Positions 34,359-44,206 of a DNA stretch of 64,000 bases are shown here, in pieces (position 1 is the first letter of the stretch; each line of letters starts with the position of its first letter). Below the pieces are notes generated by a model that made no database searches, was not told the DNA's origin, and saw nothing but the letters and a program-made list of their open reading frames with translations. The stretch is taken from positions 186,001 through 250,000 of the forward strand of contig NZ_SZUU01000007.1 of assembly GCF_019583405.1 (NCBI RefSeq). The letters are read 5' to 3'. The position numbers were made by a program, and so were the translations under genes. Source of the DNA: Bacteroides fragilis. Its GTDB lineage: Bacteria > Bacteroidota > Bacteroidia > Bacteroidales > Bacteroidaceae.

Positions 34359-35503
34359 TGACGAGCAGCCAAATAGTTGGTCAACGGATTGGCATACATC
34401 AACAACAGCTTTTCACGCAAAAAAGGAATATCTTTGTTGGGAATCTCTATTTTTTCAAGCTGCTTCTCCACATAAGCCTCGAAACGTTGCTTCTCGGCCA
34501 ACGTATAGTGGGATTCAAAATCATTCTTACCAGTCAACAGATCGTGAGCTACATAATTGCCCGGATAAAGACGGTAATTACTATGAATGCGCTGATCAAT
34601 CCATGTAGAGATACGCGCAAACAACTCCGGTTTCGGTAAAGAGCGATCTACTGCCGAAAGCAAGTCATTGAGGCAAGCTCCCGTCTGGAAATGCACCCGG
34701 CCTTTATAGCCAAACAAACCGGTCTGCATATTCTTCAGGTCGTCTGCCATCGTTTTCTTATAGCCCTCTATATCACGCTTCAGCTGGAACTCCTGTGCTT
34801 TCAGGTAATCGCAGGGATCATATTCGTAGGAAATAGCGAGAGGAGCAATATTCATCTCCATCAGACGACTGATCACATCCCCTTCGCCACCCATTGCCAG
34901 CATCTTGAGTACACTGTCCTGAGTACGGTCATTAGAGTCTTTGGCACGTCCTTCACGTTGTGCAATCCAAATGGACTGATTCTTCTCTCCGATTGTATAG
35001 TGCATATAACGGGACATGCGGGCAGACGATTCAAGCATCTGCCGCATGGTCAGTGCACGTTGCACGATAAATGATTTATTGACCCGGACAAACTTCTTAA
35101 TCCACGGATAAATCAGTAGATTATCGCCAATAGCAATCTCTACCGTATCCATCCCCTGATCGACTAACAATACAGACAAAAAGCCGGAATCAAGAATGAT
35201 GTCACGGTGATTCGAGATGTAGGTGTATGCTTTGCTCTTGTCCGGAGTAGCCGTATGATCCAATGAAATGCCATCCGTACAGTCGCCTGCAAGTTTCCAC
35301 AGCAAACCATAGCAGAAGGTCTTCTGAAATTCCAGTTTCGTTCTACAGGCACGCATCTTTTGTGCCAGAATCTCAAAGGGTACATCCGGTATCACTCCGG
35401 CAACCACCTTCTGAAAAGCTGGATCGGCAATCAGTTCTTCGAAAACTCCGGAGAGTTCTTCGTCATTGTAAGGACGGATTTCATCAAACTCTGTTGTATT
35501 CAT
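34355..35503 (-). CDS. 1-acylglycerol-3-phosphate acyltransferase-like protein
   Basis: 382 residues. YISNHRDIILDSGFL resembles the acyl-acceptor His-Asp motif of PlsC-type enzymes, and IWIAQREGRAKDSNDRTQ is the second block. No membrane helix is obvious. It is longer than the usual PlsC, as in a Bacteroidetes subfamily. The substrate (phospholipid or other acyl acceptor) is inferred. Confidence 0.75.
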   Translation of the reverse strand: MNTTEFDEIRPYNDEELSGVFEELIADPAFQKVVAGVIPDVPFEILAQKMRACRTKLEFQKTFCYGLLWKLAGDCTDGISLDHTATPDKSKAYTYISNHRDIILDSGFLSVLLVDQGMDTVEIAIGDNLLIYPWIKKFVRVNKSFIVQRALTMRQMLESSARMSRYMHYTIGEKNQSIWIAQREGRAKDSNDRTQDSVLKMLAMGGEGDVISRLMEMNIAPLAISYEYDPCDYLKAQEFQLKRDIEGYKKTMADDLKNMQTGLFGYKGRVHFQTGACLNDLLSAVDRSLPKPELFARISTWIDQRIHSNYRLYPGNYVAHDLLTGKNDFESHYTLAEKQRFEAYVEKQLEKIEIPNKDIPFLREKLLLMYANPLTNYLAARQ

Positions 35504-35518
35504 AGCTTTTATTTTTTT

Positions 35519-35643
35519 ATAAACTACAAGTAACGAGCAACGAGTTACAGGAAATAAACGATAAACGACAAGGACTGTACCACTTTATTCCACATGGAAT
35601 TTGTATGGCATGCTGCCTGTAGCTCGTGACTCGCAGCTTACAG
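35519..35643. repeat. Palindromic intergenic element
   Basis: Contains ctacaagtaacgag and gcctgtagctcgtgactcg, words shared with the terminator at 26173-26243, in an imperfect inverted arrangement between the acyltransferase and ddl genes. Confidence 0.55.
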
Positions 35644-36618
35644 CTAAAATTTATTTTCTATAATATCAGTCATCACGTCTTTTATATCCAGTCCGGCGGC
35701 ACGCACCTGCTGGGGGATAAAACTGGTAGCAGTCATACCTGGTGTAGTATTCACCTCCAGAAGATTGATCTTCTCACCCTCCGTAATGATATAGTCCACA
35801 CGAATAATGCCGGAACATCCCAGTATATCGTAAATAGCCGAGGTTAAAGTCTGGACACGACGAGTCAGTTCTTCCGATATACGTGCCGGAGTGATCTCGT
35901 CCACCTGTCCGTTGTACTTTGCATCGTAATCGAAAAATTCATTATGTGTCACGACCTCGGTCAACGGAAAGACTACCGATTTTTCTTTCGTTTTATAACA
36001 ACCGCAAGTCAATTCTGTTCCACCCATAAAGGCTTCTATCATCACTTCCTCAGCTTCACTGAAAGCCTTGGCAATGGCAGGTTGGATCTGTTCGCGCGTC
36101 TTCACCTTAGTCACGCCAAAACTGGATCCTCCCAGATTGGGTTTGATAAAACAAGGCAGACCTATTTTCTCTACCACATCTTCATCGGAGACAGCCTGTC
36201 CCTGACGTACCAACAGCGATTCGGAGATACGCACACCAAATGCTTTGAGATACTGGTTGCAGACAAACTTATCGTAAGTGATGGCAGCGGCCAGTACACC
36301 ACAGCATGAATACGGAATGCGCATCATATCGAAATAGCCCTGCAAACGTCCGTCTTCCCCCGGTGTTCCGTGAATGGTGATATAGGCAAAGTCGAACACG
36401 ACCTTCTCCGCCCCATTCATAAAACTAAAGTCGTTTCTGTCCACCGGTGTTTTACTTCCGTCCGGCAATTGCACTTCCCAACGGCGACCTTCCATTTCTA
36501 CGATGTACAAATTATACTTTTCCTTGTCGATAAAGGAGTAAATGCCCTGTGCACTACGCAGGGAAACTACGATTTCGGAGGTATCGCCTCCTGCCACAAT
36601 GGCAATGTTGCGTTTCAT
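35644..36618 (-). CDS. ddl: D-alanine--D-alanine ligase
   Basis: 324 residues. ATP-grasp ligase: GTPGEDGRLQGYFDMMRIPY near the N terminus, KPNLGGSSFGVTKVK in the ATP loop and LLEVNTTPGMTATSFIP at the Mg site. It supplies D-Ala-D-Ala for cell-wall precursors. It overlaps the upstream pseudouridine-synthase gene by 4 bases. Confidence 0.95.
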   Translation of the reverse strand: MKRNIAIVAGGDTSEIVVSLRSAQGIYSFIDKEKYNLYIVEMEGRRWEVQLPDGSKTPVDRNDFSFMNGAEKVVFDFAYITIHGTPGEDGRLQGYFDMMRIPYSCCGVLAAAITYDKFVCNQYLKAFGVRISESLLVRQGQAVSDEDVVEKIGLPCFIKPNLGGSSFGVTKVKTREQIQPAIAKAFSEAEEVMIEAFMGGTELTCGCYKTKEKSVVFPLTEVVTHNEFFDYDAKYNGQVDEITPARISEELTRRVQTLTSAIYDILGCSGIIRVDYIITEGEKINLLEVNTTPGMTATSFIPQQVRAAGLDIKDVMTDIIENKF

Positions 36619-37688
36619 TCTAAATCTCTGTTACTAATATAACCTCTCCACTTCTCTATCAACCGGGTCATGTCGTCCGGCAACTCCGAAGTAAAATGCA
36701 TCTCTTCGCCAGTGACGGGATGCACAAACCCCAGCGTCATGGCGTGCAAAGCCTGCCGCGGACAAGTGTCGAAGCAATTGTTTACAAATTGTTTGTATTT
36801 ACTAAAGTGGGTCCCTTTCAGGATTTCATGACCGCCATACCGCTCGTCATTGAAAAGTACATGACCGATATGCTTCATGTGCACACGTATCTGATGCGTA
36901 CGCCCGGTTTCAAGAATACATTCCACCAAAGTGACGTATCCCAGACGTTCGAGCACCCGGTAGTGGGTGACGGCATGTTTCCCTTGAGTAGGATCGGCCA
37001 TAACGGCCATTTGCATCCGGTCTTTCGGATTACGAGCGATACTGCCTATAATGGTACCTTCGTCCTGATCGACAATGCCCCATACCAGTGCACAGTATCT
37101 GCGCTTAGTAGTTTTATTAAAGAACTGGATACCCAAATTGGTTTTAGCATCCGGTGTCTTAGCGATAACCAGTAATCCGGAAGTATCTTTATCAATGCGG
37201 TGCACCAAACCCACATGGGGGTCGTTGGCATCGTAATCGGGGTCATCCTTGAGATGCCAGGCGATAGCATTGACCAACGTACCATGATAGTTTCCGTGTC
37301 CCGGATGCACCACCAGTCCGGCCGGCTTATTCACCACCATCAGGTATTTATCTTCATAGACAATATTAAGTGGAATATCCTCCGGAATAATCTCATTGTC
37401 ATAACGGGGACGATCCATCATCACCGTAATCACATCCAGAGGTTTCACTTTATAGCTGCTCTTCACCGGTTTGCCATTAGCCATGACAAAACCGTCTTCA
37501 GCCGCTTTCTGTATGCGATTGCGCGAAGCATTGACGATGCGTTCAAACAAATATTTATCGACCCTGACCATTGCCTGCCCTTTATCCACTACCACGCGGA
37601 AATGTTCATAGAGCTGGTTTTCGTCACCTACGGGTTCTATATCATCCAATTCGTCCTGTTCAATATCGTCAGGCAATTCTTCTATCAT
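36615..37688 (-). CDS. RluA/RluD-family pseudouridine synthase
   Basis: 357 residues. An N-terminal S4 domain (about 35-100) with RVDKYLFERIVNASRNRIQKA, then the synthase domain with catalytic Asp in HRIDKDTSGLLVIAKT and RTHQIRVHMKHIGHV. The most likely target is 23S rRNA (RluD type). Ends overlapping ddl. Confidence 0.92.
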   Translation of the reverse strand: MIEELPDDIEQDELDDIEPVGDENQLYEHFRVVVDKGQAMVRVDKYLFERIVNASRNRIQKAAEDGFVMANGKPVKSSYKVKPLDVITVMMDRPRYDNEIIPEDIPLNIVYEDKYLMVVNKPAGLVVHPGHGNYHGTLVNAIAWHLKDDPDYDANDPHVGLVHRIDKDTSGLLVIAKTPDAKTNLGIQFFNKTTKRRYCALVWGIVDQDEGTIIGSIARNPKDRMQMAVMADPTQGKHAVTHYRVLERLGYVTLVECILETGRTHQIRVHMKHIGHVLFNDERYGGHEILKGTHFSKYKQFVNNCFDTCPRQALHAMTLGFVHPVTGEEMHFTSELPDDMTRLIEKWRGYISNRDLE

Positions 37689-37718
37689 GCGTTTTTTCTA
37701 CGTATACGTTTTCTTATA

Positions 37719-38360
37719 TTAAAACCAGGAATCATCATCTGTTCCGGAATCTTCGACAGACATAGCAGCATTTTCCACCATATCGACAGAATCGGTTGTG
37801 GTAGACTGCACTCCGTCACCTACCATCAGAGTCAGCGTAGCGCCGATGGGAGCTTTATCTCCAATCTGCAATTGGCGTCCCTGATAGATCACGCCATATA
37901 CCCAGTCCTTCTCTCCGCTCACCATCCGGTTTTCGGTCAGTTTAAAGCCTGCGGCGATCAACTTTGCCTGCGCCTGGCGCACGGAACTGTTATCGGCCAC
38001 ATCAGGCACCACACTCAAAGGAGTACTGAGGGTATTTATTGTCAGATAGATTGTTCGTCCTTCTTTCACTTTCTGCCCAACCGACGGGTTAAGATCCAGG
38101 ATAATGCCGGAAGGTTTGTTTTTTACGTAACTGGAGTCGGACACCACACAAGTCAGTCCCTGATTCCGGAACATCTTTTCCGCTTCACTTACAGACATTC
38201 CTTTTACGTCGGGCACTACTACAGCTTCGCCATGGCGTGTGTATATATCCAGTCCTTTAAGTGTGCCAACCACTATGAGCACAGCCACTACAACCATGGC
38301 TATGATGTTTATCCAGAAGAATCTATTGGCCTTGAAAGAAAAAAATTCTTTTATCGTCAT
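37719..38360 (-). CDS. PASTA-domain membrane protein
   Basis: 213 residues: one membrane helix (about 15-36), then three PASTA repeats (VVPDVKGMSVSEAEKMF, NPSVGQKVKEGRTIYLTI, VVPDVADNSSVRQAQAKL) and an acidic C-tail. There is no kinase domain. It would bind peptidoglycan or beta-lactam-like ligands in the periplasm. It lies 30 bases upstream of the pseudouridine synthase and ddl. Confidence 0.88.
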   Translation of the reverse strand: MTIKEFFSFKANRFFWINIIAMVVVAVLIVVGTLKGLDIYTRHGEAVVVPDVKGMSVSEAEKMFRNQGLTCVVSDSSYVKNKPSGIILDLNPSVGQKVKEGRTIYLTINTLSTPLSVVPDVADNSSVRQAQAKLIAAGFKLTENRMVSGEKDWVYGVIYQGRQLQIGDKAPIGATLTLMVGDGVQSTTTDSVDMVENAAMSVEDSGTDDDSWF

Positions 38361-38571
38361 AATTATAAGCTGTTAATGCGGACAAAGATACTATTTTCGT
38401 TACACAGTATCACAGACTTTCACCGAGTTTTTAAAAAAGCGTATCAAAACCCGCTCTTTTGGTTTTCCACCTTGAACGTGATACCGTAATCAAATTGGAA
38501 CCGGTTTTAAAACAAAAAGAAGCAAAGGAATCCTCCTTCACTTCTTCTTATTCGTTTGCAATGGCTAATAC

Positions 38572-38733
38572 TTATGCCTTCACTCCGTTGTATTCGTCAG
38601 AAACAGTCAGTTTCTTACGACCTTTAGCGCGACGTGCAGCCAATACTCTACGGCCGTTAGCTGTAGCCATTCTCTCACGGAAACCGTGTTTGTTTTTTCT
38701 CTTTCTGTTAGAGGGTTGAAATGTTCTTTTCAT
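38572..38733 (-). CDS. rpmH: 50S ribosomal protein L34
   Basis: 53 residues: MKRTFQPSNRKRKNKHGFRE, then RMATANGRRVLAARRAKGRK, the whole conserved L34 core, with a short C-terminal extension typical of Bacteroidetes. The usual neighbours dnaA and rnpA are absent. Confidence 0.96.
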   Translation of the reverse strand: MKRTFQPSNRKRKNKHGFRERMATANGRRVLAARRAKGRKKLTVSDEYNGVKA

Positions 38734-38836
38734 TACTGTATCTTGTTTTTATGTTATTACTTCTACGGATTCGGGCTGCAAAAATAGGCACTTTTTTTAA
38801 ATAAACCAAGAGTTAAGTCATTTTTAGTCAAAACAT

Positions 38837-38868
38837 TTTGTATTTTTTGCCGATTTAGATTACTTTTG
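38837..38868 (+). promoter_or_regulatory. efp promoter
   Basis: TTTG (38837-38840), a 20-base spacer and TACTTTTG (38861-38868); 58 bases of leader before the ATG. Confidence 0.85.
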
Positions 38869-38926
38869 CACCCGAAAAGGTTCGAAGATAACTCAATAAC
38901 AATCTATAAAATAAAGAATATCAAGT

Positions 38927-39493
38927 ATGATTAATGCTCAAGACATCAAGAACGGAACTTGTATCCGCATGGATGGCAAACTGTATTTCTGTATCGAATT
39001 CCTCCACGTTAAACCGGGTAAAGGTAACACCTTCATGCGTACAAAACTGAAAGATGTAGTAAGCGGCTACGTTCTCGAACGTCGCTTCAATATCGGTGAG
39101 AAGCTGGAAGACGTACGCGTTGAACGTCGTCCCTATCAGTACCTGTACAAAGAAGGTGAAGATTATATCTTCATGAATCAGGAAACATTCGATCAACACC
39201 CGATCGCTCACGACTTGATCAACGGTGTAGATTTCTTGCTGGAAGGTGCAGTAGTAGAAGTTGTATCGGATGCATCTACCGAAACCGTGCTTTATGCTGA
39301 TATGCCTATCAAAGTTCAAATGAAGGTTACTTATACGGAACCGGGTCTGAAAGGCGACACTGCTACCAACACCCTGAAACCGGCTACTGTAGAATCAGGT
39401 GCAACCGTTCGTGTTCCACTGTTTATCAGCGAAGGCGAAACGATCGAGATTGATACTCGTGACGGTTCTTACGTAGGTCGTGTAAAAGCATAA
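38927..39493 (+). CDS. efp: Elongation factor P
   Basis: 188 residues, three-domain EF-P. KPGKGNTFMRTKLKD in domain I places the usual modified-residue loop; a Gly-Lys-Gly tip (GKG) is present. IDTRDGSYVGRVKA ends domain III. EF-P relieves ribosome stalling at polyproline. Monocistronic, with promoter and terminator. Confidence 0.96.
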   Translation: MINAQDIKNGTCIRMDGKLYFCIEFLHVKPGKGNTFMRTKLKDVVSGYVLERRFNIGEKLEDVRVERRPYQYLYKEGEDYIFMNQETFDQHPIAHDLINGVDFLLEGAVVEVVSDASTETVLYADMPIKVQMKVTYTEPGLKGDTATNTLKPATVESGATVRVPLFISEGETIEIDTRDGSYVGRVKA

Positions 39494-39510
39494 ACAGGTT
39501 AACTGCCGAA

Positions 39511-39558
39511 AAAAAATGTGGCCTCTATCCCATACGGGAATAGGGGCCGCATTTTTTT
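39511..39558 (+). terminator. Terminator of efp
   Basis: aatgtggcctctatccc (39515-39531) pairs with gggaataggggccgcatt (39535-39552) with one bulge; A and T runs on both sides. Confidence 0.85.
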
Positions 39559-39631
39559 ATTACCATCCATGACGGTTATCAAAAAATAATGTCATATATT
39601 TGCAAGTCAACAACCGATTATCATTAAACCT

Positions 39632-40621
39632 ATGCGATACTCCGTTATTATCCCCGTTTACAATCGTCCCGACGAAGTGGACGAATTATTGCAAAGCCTC
39701 ACTACCCAACATTTCAAGGGTTTCGAAGTCATAGTGGTAGAAGACGGATCATCTGTCCCTTGCGAAGCGATAGTAGATAAATATCAAGGGAAACTGGACA
39801 TACATTATTACGCCAAACCAAACTCCGGCCCTGGACAGACCCGTAATTACGGGGCCGAACGCAGCGGAGGGGACTACCTTATCATATTAGATTCGGACTG
39901 TATCCTTCCCGAAGGATACTTCGATGCAGTGGAACAGGAACTTTCTGCCACCCCGGCCGATGCCTTTGGCGGACCGGACCGGGCACATAGTTCTTTCACT
40001 GATATACAGAAAGCGATCAATTATTCGATGACTTCTTTCTTCACCACGGGGGGCATCCGCGGAGGCAAAAAGAAAATGGATAAGTTCTATCCGAGAAGTT
40101 TCAATATGGGTGTCCGCCGGGAGGTTTATCAAGCATTAAGAGGTTTCTCCAACATGCGTTTCGGCGAAGACATCGATTTCAGTATCCGCATATTCAAGGG
40201 AGGATACCAATGCCGTCTCTTTCCCGATGCCTGGGTATACCACAAACGACGTACGGATTTTAAGAAATTCTTCAAGCAGGTGCATAACTCCGGTATTGCG
40301 CGTATCAATCTCTACAAAAAATATCCCGAATCGTTGAAAGTCGTCCATTTGCTGCCGGCTGTATTCACGTTGGGAGTTGCACTTCTACTACTATGTACTC
40401 CCTTTTGCCCGTTCAGCCTCGTCCCGATTCTACTTTATGCATTACTGGTCTGCCTGGATTCTGCGCTGCAAAACAAAAGCTTACGCATCGGCATCTATTC
40501 CATCGCTGCTTCTTTCATCCAACTTATCGGATACGGCACAGGATTTTGGCGTGCCTGGTGGGAACGTTGTGTACTGGGAAGAAACGAATTTGAGGCTTTC
40601 CGCAAGAACTTCTATAAATAA
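39632..40621 (+). CDS. Family 2 glycosyltransferase
   Basis: 329 residues. YSVIIPVYNRPDEVDELLQSL starts a GT-A fold; EDGSS and ILDSDCILP are the nucleotide-sugar and metal (DxD-like) sites; GFSNMRFGEDIDFSIRI carries the ED motif. Hydrophobic helices at about 245-305 anchor the C terminus in the membrane. The acceptor is unknown. It lies 42 bases before radC. Confidence 0.85.
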   Translation: MRYSVIIPVYNRPDEVDELLQSLTTQHFKGFEVIVVEDGSSVPCEAIVDKYQGKLDIHYYAKPNSGPGQTRNYGAERSGGDYLIILDSDCILPEGYFDAVEQELSATPADAFGGPDRAHSSFTDIQKAINYSMTSFFTTGGIRGGKKKMDKFYPRSFNMGVRREVYQALRGFSNMRFGEDIDFSIRIFKGGYQCRLFPDAWVYHKRRTDFKKFFKQVHNSGIARINLYKKYPESLKVVHLLPAVFTLGVALLLLCTPFCPFSLVPILLYALLVCLDSALQNKSLRIGIYSIAASFIQLIGYGTGFWRAWWERCVLGRNEFEAFRKNFYK

Positions 40622-40663
40622 AGATGCTTCAACAAAACCTTATCCCGCAAAACACATTAAATC

Positions 40664-41356
40664 ATGAACAAACAGAAACTAAACATCAAGCAGTGGTCCA
40701 AAGCCGATCGGCCACGCGAAAAAATGATGGCAAAAGGTTCCGAAGCATTGAGCGACGCTGAACTATTGGGCATCCTGATAGGTTCGGGCAATACGGAAGA
40801 GAGTGCCGTTGAACTGATGAGAAGGATACTTGCCACTTGCGACAACAACCTGAATGAACTGGGGAAATGGGAAGTACGGAACTTTTCTTCATTCAAAGGC
40901 ATGGGACCGGCCAAAAGCCTCACCATCATGGCCGCTTTAGAACTGGGCAAGCGGCGTAAACTGCAGGAAAGCAAAGAACGGGAACAGATCAGATGTTCAG
41001 AGGACATCTACAAGCTGTTCCATCCGCTGATGTGTGATCTGCCGCAGGAAGAGTTCTGGATTCTGCTTCTGAACCAGGCATGCAAAGTAATCAGCAAATT
41101 ACGTATCAGTACAGGAGGCATTGACGGAACTTATGCCGATGTGCGCACCATCCTACGAGAAGCGCTGATAGGACGCGCTACACAAATAGCCCTGATTCAT
41201 AATCACCCATCAGGTAATGCGAAGCCTAGCCAAGAGGACAAACGCTTGACGGGCGCCATACAAAAAGCGTCGCAAACGATGAACATCACCTTGGTGGATC
41301 ATGTCATTGTCTGCGACGGTTGCTTTTATAGTTTTGCTGACGAAGGGCTTATCTGA
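40664..41356 (+). CDS. radC: RadC-family protein
   Basis: 230 residues. An N-terminal UPF0758 helix-hairpin-helix part (MMAKGSEALSDAELLGILIG) and a C-terminal JAMM-like domain with HNHPSGNAKPSQED. Once thought to act in DNA repair; its exact activity is still unclear. Confidence 0.92.
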   Translation: MNKQKLNIKQWSKADRPREKMMAKGSEALSDAELLGILIGSGNTEESAVELMRRILATCDNNLNELGKWEVRNFSSFKGMGPAKSLTIMAALELGKRRKLQESKEREQIRCSEDIYKLFHPLMCDLPQEEFWILLLNQACKVISKLRISTGGIDGTYADVRTILREALIGRATQIALIHNHPSGNAKPSQEDKRLTGAIQKASQTMNITLVDHVIVCDGCFYSFADEGLI

Positions 41357-41380
41357 CCCGGTACAATGTTGAAATCCGAG

Positions 41381-42145
41381 TTAAAGTTGTGTTTCTCCTT
41401 CAACATAGTTTTCAAGAAACAGGTTCTCACCATCGAACACAGCATAAGAGAAGAAGTTGATCCAGTCGCCCAAGATAAGTATTCGCGCCGTAGCGCTCAG
41501 CATCAAGTCAAGTTCAATATGGCGATGACCGTAGATAAAGAAGTTAATATTAGGATGACTTTTCAAGTATTCCTTGGTATAAAGCACCAGAAACTCTTTA
41601 TTCTCTCCCATATAATCCGGTTCTTTTCCACCCTCACGTTTCAGCCGACTGTGTTTGGCCCAATTCAGTCCCAAATCAATGCTCCACCGGGGATGAATCG
41701 TAGAGAACAAAGTCTGCAATGTACGACTATGGAACATAGTACGCAGCAACTTGAACTTTTTATCCGGATCTCCCAGCCCGTCACCATGTGCCAGGTAAAA
41801 CTCTTTTCCATAAATCTCGGTGGTCACCGGTTCACGATGAATCGTCACCCCACACTCCTTAGTCAGATAGTCGCCGCACCAGATATCATGATTTCCCGTA
41901 AAGAAATGCACCTCTACTCCCATATCGGTCAGTTCGGAGAGTTTCCCTAAAAAACGGGTATAACCTTTGGGAACGACCAAACGGAACTCATACCAAAAGT
42001 CGAACATATCGCCCAGCAGATATACTGCGGCAGCTTTGTGCTTAATGCTGTCGAGAAAATTGACCAGGCGCCGCTCCTGCGTACGTCCATGCTCTATGGC
42101 ACGTGACCCCAAGTGGGCATCAGAAAGGAAATATACGTTTTTCAT
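41381..42145 (-). CDS. lpxH: UDP-2,3-diacylglucosamine diphosphatase
   Basis: 254 residues. Calcineurin-like metallophosphoesterase: YFLSDAHLGS, LGDMFDFW, FTGNHDIWCG, LAHGDGLGD and FFIYGHRH supply the metal ligands. The architecture fits LpxH-type lipid A enzymes in Bacteroidetes. It faces radC, ending 25 bases away. Confidence 0.85.
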   Translation of the reverse strand: MKNVYFLSDAHLGSRAIEHGRTQERRLVNFLDSIKHKAAAVYLLGDMFDFWYEFRLVVPKGYTRFLGKLSELTDMGVEVHFFTGNHDIWCGDYLTKECGVTIHREPVTTEIYGKEFYLAHGDGLGDPDKKFKLLRTMFHSRTLQTLFSTIHPRWSIDLGLNWAKHSRLKREGGKEPDYMGENKEFLVLYTKEYLKSHPNINFFIYGHRHIELDLMLSATARILILGDWINFFSYAVFDGENLFLENYVEGETQL

Positions 42146-42190
42146 ACTGTAAGAATGGATCGTTTAAGAATAGAGGTAAACTGATAATGG

Positions 42191-42502
42191 TCATAAAAAG
42201 CCCAGTTCCAATTTAGCCTCTTCACTCATCATATCTTTATCCCACTCCGGCTCAAAAACCAGATTGATTGTGGCAGAATTTACCCCGTCAATCGACTCTA
42301 CTTTCTGACGTACATCTTCCATAATGAAATCTGCCGCAGGACAGTTAGGAGCAGTCAAGGTCATATCAATAGATACTTCTCCATCCTCGGAAACATCTAT
42401 TTTGTAAATCAGCCCCAGATCGTATACGTTTACCGGAATTTCGGGATCGAATACGGTTTTGAGCATATCTACTATCTTTTCTTCTATTTCAAACTTAGTC
42501 AT
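42191..42502 (-). CDS. DUF59 iron-sulfur assembly protein
   Basis: 103 residues from MTKFEIEEKIVDMLKTV; an upstream Met adds eight atypical residues. FDPEIPVNVYDLGLIYKID and the Cys in LTAPNCPAADFI are the DUF59/MIP18 signature. Likely acts in Fe-S cluster maturation. The neighbours give no suf genes. Confidence 0.88.
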   Translation of the reverse strand: MTKFEIEEKIVDMLKTVFDPEIPVNVYDLGLIYKIDVSEDGEVSIDMTLTAPNCPAADFIMEDVRQKVESIDGVNSATINLVFEPEWDKDMMSEEAKLELGFL

Positions 42503-42584
42503 ATCTGTATTTCTTTGAAAGTTCATAGGACAAAGCTAAAGAAATTCTTTGAAAGATAGAGAATATTGAGGATAAATTAACGGG

Positions 42585-43985
42585 TTATTTATACCCACCG
42601 GCTTTTGCAATGCGTTTCGGTATCTCCGTATTATCCATCTTACCGATGAACAGATCGGAACCGGCACCGATAGCAAATACCGGCACATATCCGGCAGAAT
42701 GTCCGCCGCTTGTCCAGCCTACCATAGCGATTTGATCCATCACTTCTTTGGCTTTAGCAGCCATCGGCTCAGTCTTGGCATACATACTTTCGGCAAATTC
42801 CACTTTATTTCTTACAAATGACTTTTCATATTCGTCACGCAGTTTCTTTTCTTGCTCCCAAGTGATAGGAAGTACAGACCAGAAGCCCATCTCTTCGGAC
42901 AGCAGATTCTTAATGTCTTCCCAAGCTACATGATTATTCTTAGCTTTGCGCAAATCACTGATCTTTTTAGAGAGTACCTCGGCAGATGCTTTCTGGTTCT
43001 CAAGTGCTTTGAGATTCAAGGCATACTTTCCGGTTCCCAATGCGATACCTCCTGTTTCATGGTCGGCAGTTACCACAATCAGAGTTTCTTTCGGGTGTTT
43101 CTTGTAAAACTCATAAGCAACTTTGATGGCATTATCCATATCCGCCACTTCGTGGAACACCGTAGCGGCATCATTCCCGTGACAAGCCCAGTCTATCTTG
43201 CCCCCTTCTACCATCAGAAAGAAACCTTTGTTTTTACCTTTAGTCAAAAAGTCAATAGCACTTTCTGTAATCTGTGCCAGAGTCAGGTCCCCTTCTTTAC
43301 TATCGATAGCATAAGGCAAAGAGCCCGTATCGGCACCTTCTTCTTGAATCAATATCATCTTGCCTGCCATAGCAGCTTTGGCTTTATAATCGTTATACCC
43401 GCGAGCAATGGTGTAACCGGCCTCTTCAAACATCGGGAAAATGCTTGGAGCCTCTTTCTTATCATAAGTAGTGGTTGGCTTCAGGAAACCGGCACCGGCA
43501 TAAAAATCAAAACCGGCTTTAGGAAGATCGGTAGCTATTTCATAATACATATTCCGATCCGGCTGATGTGCGTAGAAAGCGGCAGGAGTAGCATGGTCAA
43601 CACTGACACTGGTGGTAACTCCCACCCTTTTACCGGCTTTCTTTGCTTTCTCGGCAACTGTCTGCAAAGGATTCTTCTGATCATCCATCCCAATGGAACC
43701 ATTATAAGTCTTTTCTCCGGTGGAAAGAGCAGTTCCCGCAGCCGAAGAATCAGTCACAGAATTAGTGGCAGAGAAAGTAGTAGCCATTGTCCCGACCGGG
43801 AACTGTGTAAAAAGCAAAGGCTCTACGCCAATGCGGCCTTTCTGGATTTCGGCACGATACATTTCCGTACCATTCACTTGATTGACACCCATTCCATCAC
43901 CAATGAAATAAAACACATATTTTGCCTGAGCATTGGCTATAACTGCCACACAAACAAAAAGAAAGAAATAAAAAAGTCGTTTCAT
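42585..43985 (-). CDS. Alkaline phosphatase, exported
   Basis: 466 residues from MKRLFYFFLFVCVAVIANAQ; the longer frame crosses the promoter. Signal peptide, then metal site YFIGDGMGVNQVNG, nucleophile Ser in NSVTDSSAAGTALSTG, and VTADHETGGIALG. Periplasmic PhoA-family phosphomonoesterase. A TATCTTTG box lies 47 bases upstream. No pho box was recognised. Confidence 0.92.
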   Translation of the reverse strand: MKRLFYFFLFVCVAVIANAQAKYVFYFIGDGMGVNQVNGTEMYRAEIQKGRIGVEPLLFTQFPVGTMATTFSATNSVTDSSAAGTALSTGEKTYNGSIGMDDQKNPLQTVAEKAKKAGKRVGVTTSVSVDHATPAAFYAHQPDRNMYYEIATDLPKAGFDFYAGAGFLKPTTTYDKKEAPSIFPMFEEAGYTIARGYNDYKAKAAMAGKMILIQEEGADTGSLPYAIDSKEGDLTLAQITESAIDFLTKGKNKGFFLMVEGGKIDWACHGNDAATVFHEVADMDNAIKVAYEFYKKHPKETLIVVTADHETGGIALGTGKYALNLKALENQKASAEVLSKKISDLRKAKNNHVAWEDIKNLLSEEMGFWSVLPITWEQEKKLRDEYEKSFVRNKVEFAESMYAKTEPMAAKAKEVMDQIAMVGWTSGGHSAGYVPVFAIGAGSDLFIGKMDNTEIPKRIAKAGGYK

Positions 43986-44031
43986 TCTGGTACTATTTAA
44001 GTTTATTCGAGTTAGTGATAGCAAAGATAAA

Positions 44032-44039
44032 AATTTTAA
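44032..44039 (-). promoter_or_regulatory. Alkaline phosphatase promoter -7 element
   Basis: TATCTTTG on the minus strand, exact TAnnTTTG match. Confidence 0.55.
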
Positions 44040-44137
44040 AAAGAAGAAAAGGAGAAAGGGACATGAATATTCTGTTAAATAGATCATCGCGTATCAATTA
44101 CCCTTAAACAAGAACTGCCATCTCTAACCTACCTCAT

Positions 44138-44185
44138 ATAAAAAAACCGGAGAACAGAGAGTAAACCTCCGCCTCCGGCTTTTTA
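44138..44185. terminator. Terminator after ackA
   Basis: accggag (44146-44152) pairs with ctccggc-like bases at 44173-44179; A and T runs lie on both sides. Confidence 0.7.
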
Positions 44186-44206
44186 TCTATAATTACTTAT
44201 CAACTT

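Noticed and set aside
37200..38489. Long plus-strand ORF of 429 codons
   Set aside because: It is antisense to the pseudouridine synthase and PASTA genes, which have clear family motifs.
42852..44000. Plus-strand ORF of 382 codons
   Set aside because: Antisense to the alkaline phosphatase gene; no family features.
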